A DNA stretch of 64,000 bases from Panax quinquefolius. Lineage: Eukaryota > Streptophyta > Magnoliopsida > Apiales > Araliaceae. The notes beneath the pieces are model-generated. The model did no database searches and was not told the origin of the DNA. It was given only the letters and a program-made list of their open reading frames with translations. Below, piece after piece: positions 36,321-48,799 of the stretch (position 1 is the stretch's first letter; each line of letters opens with the position of its first letter). The translations under genes were made by a program, and so were the position numbers. The stretch is taken from NCBI GenBank assembly GCA_020205615.1, contig JAINUW010000294.1, positions 248,001-312,000 on the forward strand, read 5' to 3'.

Positions 36321-39300
36321 TCATTCCCTCCTTACAAGGATTTCGTCCTCTAATCACAACTCAATCCACTCATTCGTTATAATCTTCCCTTATTTTACAA
36401 AGATTACATTTCCTTAATCGAAGACACAAATTAAACAAATAACTCGTAGTAATCTTTCATCATTTTATCTAAATATAGCTTATATATTTCCTTCTACATT
36501 CATTACTTTAACAAATTGTAGGTTTCATTTCATAACTTTCATTTGATCTCAATATATTCTGAGTATTATATAACTTTTAACCCATTCATTTTCTTATCTA
36601 AGGATCGTTATCATCAACACTCGGGATATTACATTCACCCTTTCTTCTAAGAATTTCGTCCTTGAAATTTTATTTATTAATCTTTATTCATTCAATCTAT
36701 CAGAGTAGATTTTATGTCACTACTTCATTCATTCATTAGTTTCTATAACCACTTTCTTTCCACAAAGATCATTCTACAATTATTAACTTTTCTATTAAAA
36801 GTTTTACATTATTCTTTGATAACTCATATCCTTCTCACTTCAAAATCTCTTTTCTCACTTATTCAACATATTCATCATTCAGTGTCGCATTCTACGACTC
36901 ACTTCTTTCTAAGGAATATCATCCTTACCACATTCACCTTTTAGAATATCAAGAATCTTCCACAATTGCTCAATAATTGGGAAGCGATATGAATAACATG
37001 AATTTAAAAGATTCCAAATCATGCTGAGGGTCATAAGACCACGAACTATGTCCACAGTTACAAGTAATCTTTCAACTTCAACTTTAATAGTCATAAGACT
37101 ATAAGGACCCCCGTACTTAGGGTGTTAAGTCGTTCGTACGATGTATTGTGCACAAATATTTAAATGCTATGTGTATGTCCATAGTTATAAGTAATCTTTC
37201 AACTTAAACTTTAACAGTCATAAGACTATAGGGACTCCTCGTACTTAGGGTGATCAGCCCATCGTACAATGTATTGTGCACAAACATCTCAATACCTCCA
37301 CGTAATCCCCTATAAAAGGGTTGTTCATCTCAGCTTTTCAACATCTGAATCCGCACCAAAATAATTTGGTTTGGCATAACTTCTCAAGAAACGCATGCAT
37401 TTCATGAACATCTTTCAATATTCGTCTAGCTGAATCAAATAGCATAGACTTCTACAACAATTCGTACATGAATCGAAATATACATATACATATATATATA
37501 TAAATATATTCTCATATCTTAAAGAAATCTCAAAAATCTTTTTATGACGCTATGATACCAGATTTGTATTTACAAATTCAGGTTGAGGATTAAATCATTT
37601 GGTGATTTTATCATACTACATTATACCATAATGGGCTGATGATCCTTATATCACATCCAACACTAGGTAATATTGCATTGATGACTCCATCATTTTTATC
37701 ATCTTTGCACTAGGTTACATGATGCATTAATGATATAAAATACATTTTGATATATTGCAAATCATTTTTGTCTAGCTGAAGCAATTAGCATAGACATACG
37801 AATAATAGTATTGTTGTTAAAACTCATTGGTTCCATCATTTGATCCAATGTTTTTCAAGAAAATAAAAGTGTAAACATCAGCACGAAGTCAATAAATTTC
37901 GAAAGTCTAGCATAGCTAGTAGATTTAGAATACCTATGCTTCCACCATCAACTCCACTTTCTATAATGATACATTGCTTAATAGGTCTATCTATTCCTAT
38001 CATCCTCAATACTCCATTTACACTTATCTATACCCAGTTCGTCAAACTTACCACACGTTATGAGTTCAGGAACTTGCTATAATCATATGAGTTTAAGAAC
38101 TTATCCTAGTCAGACCATAGGCGTCCATTCACTGAGGGGTTCAAAAATATATCATATAATTATGAGTCACGAACCTACCATAAGTATGAGTTTTAAGAAC
38201 TTGCACTTAACCTTATAATATTCTCTAACTATACTCTACCTATCTGTTATACACATGAGAAAAGAATCACCTTCTCAACAGGCATATAGCAAATAGCGCG
38301 ACACAAACATTCTAATGATTATCAATGTGATAAACTGAGTGCAAGCACAAAACCCTCGCCCATACAAAGGTTTGTACAACTCAGCCACCACCTGAGTCCT
38401 CAATTGAAATCCCTCCAAACTCTATCTTGCTTATAACTTGCTCTTTGCTCAATACGAATTCCTCGTATCACATTATCTATAACTCCTCATGAGTTTATCT
38501 CGTACTATCATAGTACATTATCTTCATAGCATCAAGCTATAATCATTCAACCATTACAACCCATCTTCCTTTTATAACTTAAACAGATCACGTCGTGATC
38601 TTATTCTATAATCATCTCCCTTAAAAGTATTTTCTTAACTCGTGATCGTTTTGTTTTACGATCCTCTTTCTTTCCCTTTTTCATCATTTACGACATTATT
38701 CGTTATCTTGGCTTTTAGAGTTAGGAAACTCCTATTTCTTATCTTTATATCTCTTAGATTCTTCTTTGAATCTTCTTGTTTAACAAAAAATTATTCCTTT
38801 AAGAATTTCTAACTTCAGTTACATCGCTCAAAAATTTCATTCGAGTTCTACACTTTCATCATACGTATCCATTTCTACACTTTGTACACATCGAGTCTCT
38901 AACAGTTTCAATATGGTACACTGAGTGGTTTCCCATAAACAACCAACAAACTAGGTTCCGAGTTACTAGTTCATATATACCTCCGCTCTATGAAGGAATC
39001 GTTTAGCCCAGATACCATACATCAACTACTAAAGAGTACAATTGCACCATACTTTCTATTCTTAACTTCTTTATCATTCTCTTTTTATAGACATTGTCTA
39101 TTTATTATCACCTTACATCCTTATTATTGGAGTTGGGTAACCCCACATTCATAACCCTTATAACTCTGCGAGATTCTTCTTTGAATTCTTTCACTCAAGT
39201 TCTTAATCCCTTATTGTTCAAACTCTATTTGAGTTTATTCGTTTATTATCTTCACCTCTCTTCTCTAAGGTTATAGCCTATAGTACTCCTACCTAAGGTT

Positions 39301-39326
39301 TATAACCTACAACTTTGATACTAACT
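36321..39326 (-). other. Internal region of E without recognisable genes
   Basis: The PPT occupies 36321-36333 (minus AAGGAGGGAATGA), preceded in minus sense by AGGACGAAATCC, the usual pol-end context of this clade. This hints that E derives from a chromovirus that lost gag-pol. The rest is AT-rich, with no long ORF. A two-copy repeat of about 127 bp lies at 37050-37290. Minus 39312-39323 is TAGTATCAAAGT, a Met-tRNA-like primer site with a mismatch. Confidence 0.8.
37050..37290. repeat. Two-copy direct repeat of about 127 bp inside E
   Basis: Copy 1 starts at 37050 and copy 2 at 37177; both contain AAGTAATCTTTCAACTT, AGTCATAAGACTATA, CGTACTTAGGGTG and TGTATTGTGCACAAA. No coding potential. 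Confidence 0.8.
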
Positions 39327-42277
39327 TGTAACGACCCCAAAATTCATACCATTTAAATCTCGATTTCGGTCGTTAACCATACATTAAATCTCTAATAAAA
39401 CATCATTATTCGATATTAAAAACACTAAAATTGCAGAATAATTAAAACGTTTATACATTTCCTTCTTTCTTGCCCTGAATCGCAACCTTTACATTACATC
39501 TCTTTGATTCAATCTTATATCATGAATCATTACAACAAAATGACTATATAAAGTCTTACATCATAACTAAAAATCCATATACATTGGATAGCTCAACTTA
39601 CAATTCAACAACATGTTACGTTCAAAATATGAAATTCATTTCTCATAAAACATAAGTAATCTTCGTAGATATAGATCTCTATAACTCACTTAGCACATAT
39701 CTTTACCTTAAAATCTTAACCTGCAAAAGTGGTTATTTGCAAGAGTGAGCTCGATAGCCCAACAAAGTCTAACAGTTTTCATGCATCACATAGCATATAA
39801 TAACATGCTCGATATACATCTCATTAAAGTAACATGGCATAGATGCTTTTAATTCACATAGCAAATATAAAGATTGAGTTCCTTACTCAACCATCATTAC
39901 TTAGCCAAAACAATGCAGACATATATTGACTTTAACATTTCATGATTTCAACATGTATAACATATCATGCAATTTAAAACAGTTCATCAAGTCGACGTAG
40001 AAAATAGGAACCGAAAGACTTGCCTTGATCGTTGTTTACCAATAATAGTTGAACAGTTTATAGTTATCTGCACTTCACGTGCCCTACACAATTATATAAT
40101 CATACACATCAACTATTAGTCACATAACAACACATAGTAATTGTAATGTAAACTCTACTCCATATCTCATAATCATTCCTATTAATTAGCACACAATGTT
40201 CAATTAGATTGTGTTAACTTTTTGACTTATGACTCACTATATTTCATAATCGAAGTTCATTCAAGTGCTTAAGTCTTGCTAGGACTACTTATTGGTTTTA
40301 TATTAAACCCATTTCATATCCTATAATATTCATTTCAATTGAATTGAAACACTTTTTAAGTTCGTTAACACTTGGCACGGAGTTTCGACGTTCATTCGTC
40401 AGACGCCCGATTTGCCTCTCTTGTGTATGCTTACTATGCTTCTATAACTTATCTAATATACTATTTATTAATGTTAAGCATCATTATATTTACTAACATG
40501 CATGTTTTATAACTTAGGACATCATCTTTAATGGTCAGGAGCACTACACATGCATATGTTCATGCCCGACGCCCTCCGATTGCCCCTGAAAACATAATAG
40601 TCCTAAAGATGACCATTTTGACTACTTTTATAGACGTCCAATTAATAAACTTAAAGCATGAAAGTTGTAGGTCTACTCGTCCTCATTCCGGATCATCTTG
40701 AATCATCTCAATCGGAGTTCGTATGAGAAAGTTATGGCCATTTTACTACAGGAGGCCAAATCTGTCCGACTCAGACTTCTGTCCCTGCGCCACGGCGCGA
40801 GAACTAAGTCATCTGATAGCTAGCCAAGAGCTAAGATTGGCAACAGGCGCAAATTTTAGTCTTTGGGACCTTGAACTTAAAGCAGGGGCGAATTTTTTGC
40901 GTTGGGGTGCCATTTTTGGCGCTGGGGCTCCATTTTTGGCGCTGGGCCTCGAAAACTAACAGAACGTAGCCCACGAAGAACAGAACAACTAAATTTTTGT
41001 CTATAACTTAATTTCTAACACTAATTAACATGTATAACTTATGCCAATTACACATATACACATTACCCAATATGCATATACTAATTTAAACCACTAAACA
41101 ACAATCACAGAAAACTTAATTCCTTGAAAACACTGTTTTCAACCAAAACACCATTACCGATGTTTGTTTACACAGTGAACATGGTAAACATAATTTATAA
41201 ACCAATTTGATTCCTTTGAATTATGTTTCTCTGATTTCTTACCCCGTTATCATATACAAGGTTCAATTTCATAATTTCACAATTAACATACACTAATTTT
41301 GTTATCTTACAAAAATCATATTCATGCATATATGTTCACTTTAAAACCAATTCTCCTTACTTGTATACATAAATTAGCATACAATCTTGTCTGTACGCTA
41401 AACATACAATCATATATATATATATATGCTAGTATAACACAGGCAACAATATGGTTTTATAGAGAATCTTTGTAAAAACCTTATACACATTGAAAATCAA
41501 GAACACAGACACAAAGAACGTAAACATATATATATTAAGGTTTTAAAACATACCTTTTGTCGCTTTAGAAACCTTTGCTAATCACTGACAATAAGAATTC
41601 GGAACCTTCTCTTGTTGCTTCTCTATCTTAAACTCTCTCTCTCTCTCAAATTCTCTGTGATTTTCTTCTTAGGCTTAGCAAACACTTAGAATGCGTAAAC
41701 AAAACCACTGGTAACCAATCGTAAATGGCCATAATAAGCCCGATTAAATAATATCAGTTACCAAATATAACGTATAGGTTATAAATATATTTTACTCATT
41801 ATTTTATTTATATAATTTATATAATATTTCAAAATTAAAAAGAACTCCAAAAGCAATAAGGCTTTGTTTGGCAAAACTCTTTAAAATTAAAGAATTAATA
41901 TATTTAATCCTTGTTTGGCAAAATAAATTAAAACTACTTTAATTTATTTTAATAACTACTTATAATATAGTTATTTGTCACACTTCTAATTAATTAAGTT
42001 TTCATACTTAATTTAATTAATACCAATAACAATTCATTGCATAATATAATAATTTATTTAATCATTATAAACCCTCTAACTTAATTATTAAATTAAATTA
42101 GATTACTATCTCAAAATAATTACTTTCCTTAACTCATTAATTATTTATTAAACAAATAAATAATCAAATCACATCAAATCAATTAAACAAATACTTATTC
42201 AACGATAAACACATCCATTAAATATTTATATAATTCAATAAATATTTAAATATTAATTAAAAATCTGGATTGTTACA
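39327..42277 (-). repeat. 5' LTR of element E
   Basis: Starts TGTAACGACCCCAAAATTCA and ends CTGGATTGTTACA, followed by the target duplication AAATC. It carries the ATCTTGAATCATCTCAATCG module near 40690-40735 and the variable GC island. No ORF of interest. Confidence 0.92.
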
Positions 42278-42282
42278 AAATC

Positions 42283-42796
42283 TATGGGCATGGATTTACG
42301 ATTTAGCTCGGCATATCATCCTCAGATGGACGAGTAGTCAGAGAGGATGATTCAAACTCTTGAAGATCTATTAAGACTCTGTGTCCTTGACTTCAAGGAA
42401 AGTTGGGACAAGTTCTTACCATTGGTGGAGTTTTCCTACAACAACAGTTATCAAACAAGTATTGGCATGGCTCCATTCGAAGCGTTGTATAGAAGAAAGT
42501 GTCATTCTCTAGTATGTTGGGATGAGGTGGGTGAAGCAACATTGTTGGGACCGGAGTTGGTACGTATAACTACGAAAAAGATTCAAACGATCCGACAACG
42601 TATAAAAACCTCACAAGATCAACAAAAGAGTTATGTTGATCTTCATCGAAAGGACGTGGAATTCGATATAGGAGATCATGTGTTGTTACGTGTTGTTCCA
42701 TGGAAAGGAGTTACGAGATTTGGAAAGAGAGGAAAGCTCAATCCTCGATTCATCGGCCCATTTAAAATCCTTGATCGAGTAGGGGCGTGGCTATAG
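42283..42796 (+). pseudogene. Integrase catalytic end of element D (after E)
   Basis: Resumes exactly in the frame left at 33458. MDLRFSSAYHPQ is followed by a TAG where CAG is expected (about 42335), then [20 protein letters not shown] with the catalytic Glu. GMAPFEALYRRKC, GDHVLLRV and RFIGPFKILDRVG (GPF/Y) follow, with a frameshift at GAWL-stop. The catalytic DDE set is complete across the two exon-like halves. Confidence 0.9.
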
Positions 42797-43123
42797 ACTA
42801 AGCTTTTCTGCCAAGTATGTCTCGTGTTCATAACTTTTTACATATCCATGTTACGTAAATATGTGGAAGACCCGAACCACATTATTGAGTTAGAACCGGA
42901 CGAAATAGTGGAAGATTTGACGTATGAAGAGGTTCCTGTTCAAATCTTGGATAAGAAGGAACATATTCTACGCTCCAAGGTTATACCTCAAGTCAAAGTT
43001 TTGTGGAAAAACCATTATGTTGAGGAAATGACTTGGGAGTTAGTATCTGAAATGAAATCAAGGTATCATTACCTCTTCAATATACCAGGTACGTACCCTA
43101 AATTTGAGGGAGAAATTTCATAA
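42797..43123 (+). pseudogene. Chromodomain-like C terminus of element D polyprotein
   Basis: A shifted frame, open for 99 codons: [60 protein letters not shown] and SRYHYLFNIPGT, ending at a TAA in the TTTCATAA context before the PPT. This is the group II chromodomain-like end seen in Tekay/Del chromoviruses. Confidence 0.87.
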
Positions 43124-43134
43124 GAAGGGGAGAT
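43122..43134 (+). other. Polypurine tract of D
   Basis: AAGAAGGGGAGAT directly before TGTAAAACCCC of the 3' LTR. Confidence 0.8.
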
Positions 43135-43936
43135 TGTAAAACCCCAACTTTTTGAATAAAGATGAATTTTCTATAAATATTATTTTTGAATATTATGGAG
43201 TGAAATTGATATAATGTTATAGTTGTGGGTAATATTTATAAATTTTACAAAGTACGCAAGTTGTTATGTAATATTCGATTGGTCGGGGAATATTTGTTTT
43301 AACAGGGAATATTCGTACAATGGCACAATCATTGGTGGACCCCACAACGGAATTATTGTCGGATTGAAAAAATGATAAAATACTTTATGAAAATAACGGC
43401 GGAAGTTTTACCGTTAACAGTTGAAACACCCGGTGTTAAAAGTACAATGAATCTGGCGTGGTTGCATAGTAGCACACGGTATTAATTATTGATGCTTACG
43501 TGATAAGTCACTCAGTTTTGTTGGTATTATTAATGTAATAATACAGAAAATCTTTTATATAAAAGCAGAATACTTTTATAAAGTTATTCTATAAATAGAA
43601 TATATTATATTCTATTATGCATAGTGTCGCATATGTATGCGTGATAGTGTTTTGTATAGTAAAATCTTTTTATATAAAAGCAGAATACTTTTATAAAGTT
43701 ATACATTTTATTAGACAATAATTAGAATATATTATATTTTATTATGCATAGTGTTTGCATAGTGATTGCATAGTATTTGTATAGTAAAATCTTTAATAAA
43801 GTTATTCGTTTTATTAGATTATAAATAGAATATATTATTTTTTTATTTATAAGATTTTGCTTTAAATATGGACCGTCAAATTAAAGTAAATCAATCTGGA
43901 TTTGTTCATGAGTTAGTTACTATGTAGTCCATTTTT

Positions 43937-43948
43937 CTATAAATAGAA
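43937..43948 (+). promoter_or_regulatory. TATA box of D 3' LTR
   Basis: CTATAAATAGAA, same context as 27788. It could drive transcription outward into the X remnant at 45641. Confidence 0.5.
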
Positions 43949-44139
43949 GCTCATTCCTTCATTATTTTCTTACTAATTCTTTGAAACTCTAGAGAGATAA
44001 ACTATAGAGAGAAAGAAGAAAGTATCTCGCTACTTCACTACTTATATATCCAATACTCTTCTTCTTCTTAAGGTAGGGAATATTATTTGTTGTACTTTCG
44101 TAAGGGGTGTTATTCTTTTGTATTCATGAAGAGAACTTA

Positions 44140-44600
44140 TGTTATTCCATTCTTTATTATTTAGTTGGAATAACTTTTGTATACATGGTGACATTCTTCT
44201 ATTATTCCGTCTTTTACTATCTGTTAGAATATCCTATTCGTGCATTTTTATGGCGGACTGATTCCGTCTTTATTATTACGTTGGAATATCCACATGCATG
44301 CGTTTTACGCCGTAATTGGTTAAAATCTTTATTATTATTACATTGGAATATCTCATGCATGCGTTTTAAAGCGGACTGATTAAAATCTTTATTATTACAT
44401 TGGAATAACCTATCTATATCGCAATCTTTGCATGCATGGTGATTTCTGTTGTTATTCCATTCTTTATTATTCTGTTGGAACATCATGTCGATGCGAATTT
44501 CGCCTGACCTGATTCCATTATTTAGTATTCTGTTGGAATAACATGTCTATGCGAAGTACCACATGCATGGTGATTTCTTTTGTTATTTCATTCTTGATTA
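44140..44600 (+). repeat. ATTCC/GGAAT hairpin array in D 3' LTR
   Basis: Counterpart of 27988-28460 with the same spacing. Several stems carry changes relative to the sister LTR. Confidence 0.6.
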
Positions 44601-44846
44601 TACTCAGTTGGTTAAAGTTTTGACTTCTATACTCCATGAAATTAGTGGAATATCCTTGATAATTGCGCTTCATCGAGTACCTTTTTATGAAAATATTCTT
44701 CTGAGCATTCTTGAATTTTACTCTACAAAGCAGTATCATGTTGACAATTTGGACGTTATTGGTTCTTGGACAAATTAATTCTTGAACTTGTTTTATTGAA
44801 TTCTTATATCATTGTCATCATCCTCATATTTATATTTTTTGAAAGT

Positions 44847-45085
44847 CATCTGTGGCCTGTAGTGCATAGATGGACTTGGTATGATTATGACCAGGGATTA
44901 TTCGGTGTAATCATGACCGTAATGTTACAAATGATGTGGTAAAAGTCCTCATTGGCCCGTAGTGAATTGATGGACAGTTGTTGGCATGATCATGACCATT
45001 AATGAATACACAAAAATTCTTGGCCCGTAGTGCATGGATAATTGTGGTCGTGATACTAAAGGATATCCTTGGCCGTAGTGCAGGG
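44847..45085 (+). repeat. GGCCCGTAGTG hairpin array in D 3' LTR
   Basis: The first unit, CATCTGTG - GCCTGTAGTG - CATAGATG (44847-44872), forms an 8-bp stem with one wobble pair. Later units at about 44955, 45022 and 45068 keep the loop motif with weaker stems. Confidence 0.6.
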
Positions 45086-45640
45086 GTGATTCGATGATGT
45101 GGATTATTTATTAAATTGTGAGTCCCAAATGATAAAAGTGATGAAAACCTTTTAAATCATAAAAGATTGTAGATTTTATTCTCTACTTGACTCTTTTAAT
45201 GGATTGCTTGTTCATTGCAGTTAAACTTGATGTTTGTTATATTGTATCGGTTTAAACTTTGTTTAAGGCTAATGATAATTTATTCTCGCATTATTTTAGT
45301 CATAATATTTCTTCTTGGGCTAGTTGAGCTCACCCTTTCTTTCACTATTCTCTTGGGAAATGAGAATATAAATATTTGGAGCCAGTCGAGGAGCGAGTGA
45401 TGGTCCTAGATGGTGCATTAGTAATCCTCACTATTACGTGAAATAGTGTGATAATAATTGTAATGAGGACTCCTTTTGAGTTTGTATATACTCTAGTAGA
45501 CAATATTTGTATTCAAACTCACGGTTTATGTTTTGTCGTATTGTACATGACAGTTGTATTATTAAGTTGTATTTTAATTCTGTACCATGTATCTGGCGAC
45601 TCAAGATGGGTGATGTATACCTAATTTTGGGGGCGTCACA

Positions 45641-46287
45641 CAAACAGAAAAAGACTCAATTCATAACAAGAAATCACATCAAAGCTCTAATGGTCAGTAT
45701 TATACTTGTCTACCCAATTCCAATCTCATCATTAGCCAAAATAAAATGTAAACTATCTAACAACTGGATTCATGCAAATGAACATTTTTTTGAATTTTTT
45801 ATTTTTGATTTTTTTTTTAAGATAGTGAATGCAAAAACTAAATGTAATTATATGAACTACAATATAAATAACTAACTATATGCAATACGACACTAAAATG
45901 CCCCCAAACTTAAACTAGACATTGTCCTCAATGGCTGAAATAGAAAAAAGTAAAGCAGAGAACTTCCCTGAAAATATAGCAATCCTCCTCCTTGTCCGCT
46001 AAGTTTGGAGAATAGATTAGGCGCACGGAACAAATTGGGCACCACACTTGAATTTGTCTTGAATAACCTTTTCATAATCTTTTGCATGTCCATTGAACCT
46101 CCAATACCTACACTGAAGAGAGACAACATGGATTAGAATAATACTTGGATTGGTAAGAGAACTTAATAAGCAAATTAATTCCTATCTACTAAATAAACTA
46201 GTAAAGCAAATAAATAGAAAAATTCCTGGGTTGCCTCCCAGCTAGCGCTTGAATTATAGTCTTTCGGCTGACTTTGTGCAGTCAACG
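45641..46287 (-). other. 3' part of X internal region, non-coding
   Basis: On the minus strand the X ORF is followed by TAGCGCTAGCTGGGAGGCAA near 46226-46255. As far as I recall, GGGAGGCAACCC marks the end of the coding part in Athila/Tat-like elements. CATTGTCC and CCCCCAAACTTAAAC occur near 45900-45925. The 78-codon frame at 45893-46129 has no recognisable domain. The PPT and 3' LTR that should follow are missing; D begins instead. Confidence 0.55.
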
Positions 46288-47447
46288 CTATCCAATTCCT
46301 CTTCGATAGTTGAGGAATCCTCCATCCATCAGTAGCAAATAATCCTTTGGGAGGTTCCCAAAAGTGATGGCCATAGCATCAAAGTCACTTAGCATGATCT
46401 GACTCAGTATAATCTCCATGAAGAAGGGCACATGACTAGGTGCTATCTCCATTGTGTTTGTGATCATATGTGGGCATGGAAGTGTGTCAAACACAATGGG
46501 CTCTTCCTATATCTTCTCTCTTCTCTTCCCACCACGGCTTCATTGTTGCACTAGCTCTCATGTCATAAAGATCCTTGTCGACGACATGGCTACCAAGTGG
46601 GCATGATTTTGCAAATCTAACCGGATCCTTGAACTTTGGTGAAGAAGGCACTTGGGGCATAAAAAACATAGGCTCATCATCGTTGGTACCCATAGTTAGT
46701 TCTTCGTTGACCTTATTTGCATTACCCCCACTTGTCTCCTCTTTTTCAAAATCTCGTGTCTCATCCAGCTGTAGATTTGGTTCGGGCACTTCATCAATCT
46801 CAGAATCCTAATCATAACACCAATTGTTTTGAGAACAGTTGTTCAAGGCTTTGAGCATTTGATCAATCTGGTTCTGCATATTTTGAATTAATTTCTCTTG
46901 ATTCTGAATTGATCGCTCTTGATTAATCCTCCTCTCCTCATTTGATGCTACGAACTTGGACCACAATTCCTCCAACCATGAATTATCTATCACAGTCTCG
47001 AAAGCCATGTATTGAGGACCATTAGTTGTGGTAGTGACGAGTTGTTCCATCCGATTATTAAAATTTTGGATTGACAACACTTGGCTAATCCTCATCTCCT
47101 CTAGGTTTGTTATGCCCTTCAATATTACATCCCTCAGATTTGGCTTTTCTTCTTGTGGAAATGGAGGTGGACATGAAAATTTCGGTGTGAATGTTGGATT
47201 TGGAGCGTAGTATTGGTCTGCATAAGTATCGCTCCATGTTGAATCCAGTTGATACCCCCAAACTTGATGATAATTAGCATATGTATAATCGTTGAGGTAT
47301 TCACCACCGTGTTGTCCCGGCCCAAAACTAATGGTGCATTGATGACTCGGATGATTACCAGCACAATAATTGCAATTAACTGCTACCCTTCGATTACGTT
47401 GGGCTGCAAGAACGTCTAACCTCCTCGAAAGTGTCTCAAGTTGTGCT
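46288..47447 (-). pseudogene. X ORF, main part: Athila/Tat-like gag/protease-like protein without RT
   Basis: Continues in frame from 57851-57760 once F and one GATAA copy are removed. Residues about 50-65 hold a knuckle CNYCAGNHPSHQC (C-x2-C-x3-H-x4-C, as in Athila gag). A Pro-rich stretch follows, then a coiled coil (NEERRINQERSIQNQEK). A TAG at 46808-46810 interrupts, but the same frame runs on through FMPQVPSSPKFKDPVRF and DLYDMRASATMKP, a degenerate counterpart of the DLGAS protease motif. A one-base shift near 46495 leads to a last stretch ending at 46288. The capsid is absent. Function unknown; probably RNA binding for a non-autonomous element. Confidence 0.65.
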
Positions 47448-48787
47448 GATAATGTAAGACCCCAAAATTTTTAAATAAAAAGGAATTTCCTTTATTTATT
47501 ATTTTGAAATAGTAAGGGTTGATTTGATTAATGTGGATAGTTAAGGGTTAAATACGCAAATATTTCAAAATAAGCAAGTGGTTATAAAATATTCATTATT
47601 GTTTCGGGAATATTCGTTTTGGTCGTGGAATATTAAATCTTTGTTAGGGAATATTCGCATTTAGCCGCGACCCCATGTGGGCCCCATAACGGAAAGCGAT
47701 TGGATGAAGAAAGCGACAAATATAAGTTGTTTTTAAATAACTGGCGTAGTTATTCACAATTATCTTGTTGGAATACCCGGTGGTTAAGACACACTAATAT
47801 ACGCGTTGTTGAGCAAAGTAAGATACACGGTATTGCACTAATTATTGATTCTTACGTAAGAGAGGCACTACTCAATAATGGTTACGAGTAATTCTTTCGC
47901 TCAATTATTTTATTGAGTTAATAATTCTTTGCGTTGATATTTTATATTGTTTGTTGTTCAATAATTGTCATTACACGATTATTTTTCATTATCGAAGTAA
48001 TAATTCATATTATCCGAATAATATTATTAGATAACATTATTGGCAATGTCTAGAAAGTTACATCTAAGGAGAGGTTTGGTCACCTAATTGCGCTACCAAG
48101 AAGAAGAAATTCTTATTGGAAAGCCCCCTCTTTCTGAGGAGCTGCACGGTTGTCAATATTGTGATTACGTAATATTATTTGTGAATAATTAATTATTGAT
48201 TTATATGATGAGGAAAATATTGATTTTATGTGGATATAGATGGAGAAAATTTTTGAAAATTAATATTTTATCTTTTTACGATAAAATAATTCATTTAAAT
48301 ATATTATTTTAATAATATATTACTTGGTGATATTTTTACAACGAATGGGGATATATGAGTATAAGAGGAGGAAGAGTATTTTTGTTGCAATAAATGTTTA
48401 AAACATGTTAAACATGCGGTGGACCCCATTTATTGGTCGAAATTTGATTATAGCTTGTAAAATCGCTTGGTTTGTGGATTTGGTCAATTTCTATTTGGAA
48501 TTTGAAAAACTTTCTTCTGCAAAGTTGTAGAGAATTGAATTTCCTATAAAAACTCATGAGATTCGAATTTTCTGATGAAAGGGCTATTTATTATGAATTA
48601 TTGAAGTTCCAGATTAATTGATTATCATTTTTTGGAGTTTTAAGTAACTTTTGCATGAAAAACGTTTTTGTCACTTATGGGACATGTGTTAGTGGTTGAT
48701 TTCAGCTGATGGTGTGCGTGAGGAAGATGTGGAAAAATAATATTATTAATATATTAAATTTTACGCTTTGGTGTTCTAAGCAATTTC

Positions 48788-48799
48788 CTATAAATAGGG
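48788..48799 (+). promoter_or_regulatory. TATA box of F 5' LTR
   Basis: CTATAAATAGGG in the block GTGTTCTAAGCAATTTC shared with A. Confidence 0.62.

Larger units (their letters stand above)
33459..42277 (-). mobile_element. Element E: non-autonomous LTR retrotransposon inserted in D integrase
   Basis: A perfect 5-bp duplication AAATC (33454-33458 and 42278-42282) flanks two LTRs of 2862 and 2951 bp and a 3006-bp internal region. A PPT (minus, next to 36320) and a Met-tRNA-like primer site (minus, next to 39327) show minus orientation. No gag, protease, RT or integrase motif is visible in six frames of the internal part. LARD-like elements are the nearest described class, though these usually have longer internal regions. 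It must use proteins of a relative; termini resemble C. Confidence 0.9.
27056..45640 (+). mobile_element. Element D: chromovirus Ty3/gypsy retrotransposon interrupted by E
   Basis: 5' LTR (lacking its first 68 bp), Met-tRNA primer site, gag-pol 29669-43123 with E inside integrase, PPT and a complete 3' LTR. Without E the internal region is about 4.8 kb. The pol frame is the best conserved in the window, and the frame across the E insertion is preserved. The right flank is the X internal region; the left flank is the truncated C LTR, so no target-site duplication can be checked. Confidence 0.88.
43135..45640 (+). repeat. 3' LTR of element D (complete, 2506 bp)
   Basis: Starts TGTAAAACCCCAACTTTTTG and ends GGGGGCGTCACA. 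It has the same internal tandem blocks as the 5' copy, TATA at 43937-43948, an ATTCC/GGAAT hairpin array at about 44140-44600 and GGCCCGTAGTG hairpins at 44847-45085. It abuts the X internal region. Confidence 0.92.

Noticed and set aside
45507..45875. 122-codon plus-strand ORF across the D LTR end and X
   Set aside because: Crosses an insertion boundary and is in an AT-rich stretch; no domain.
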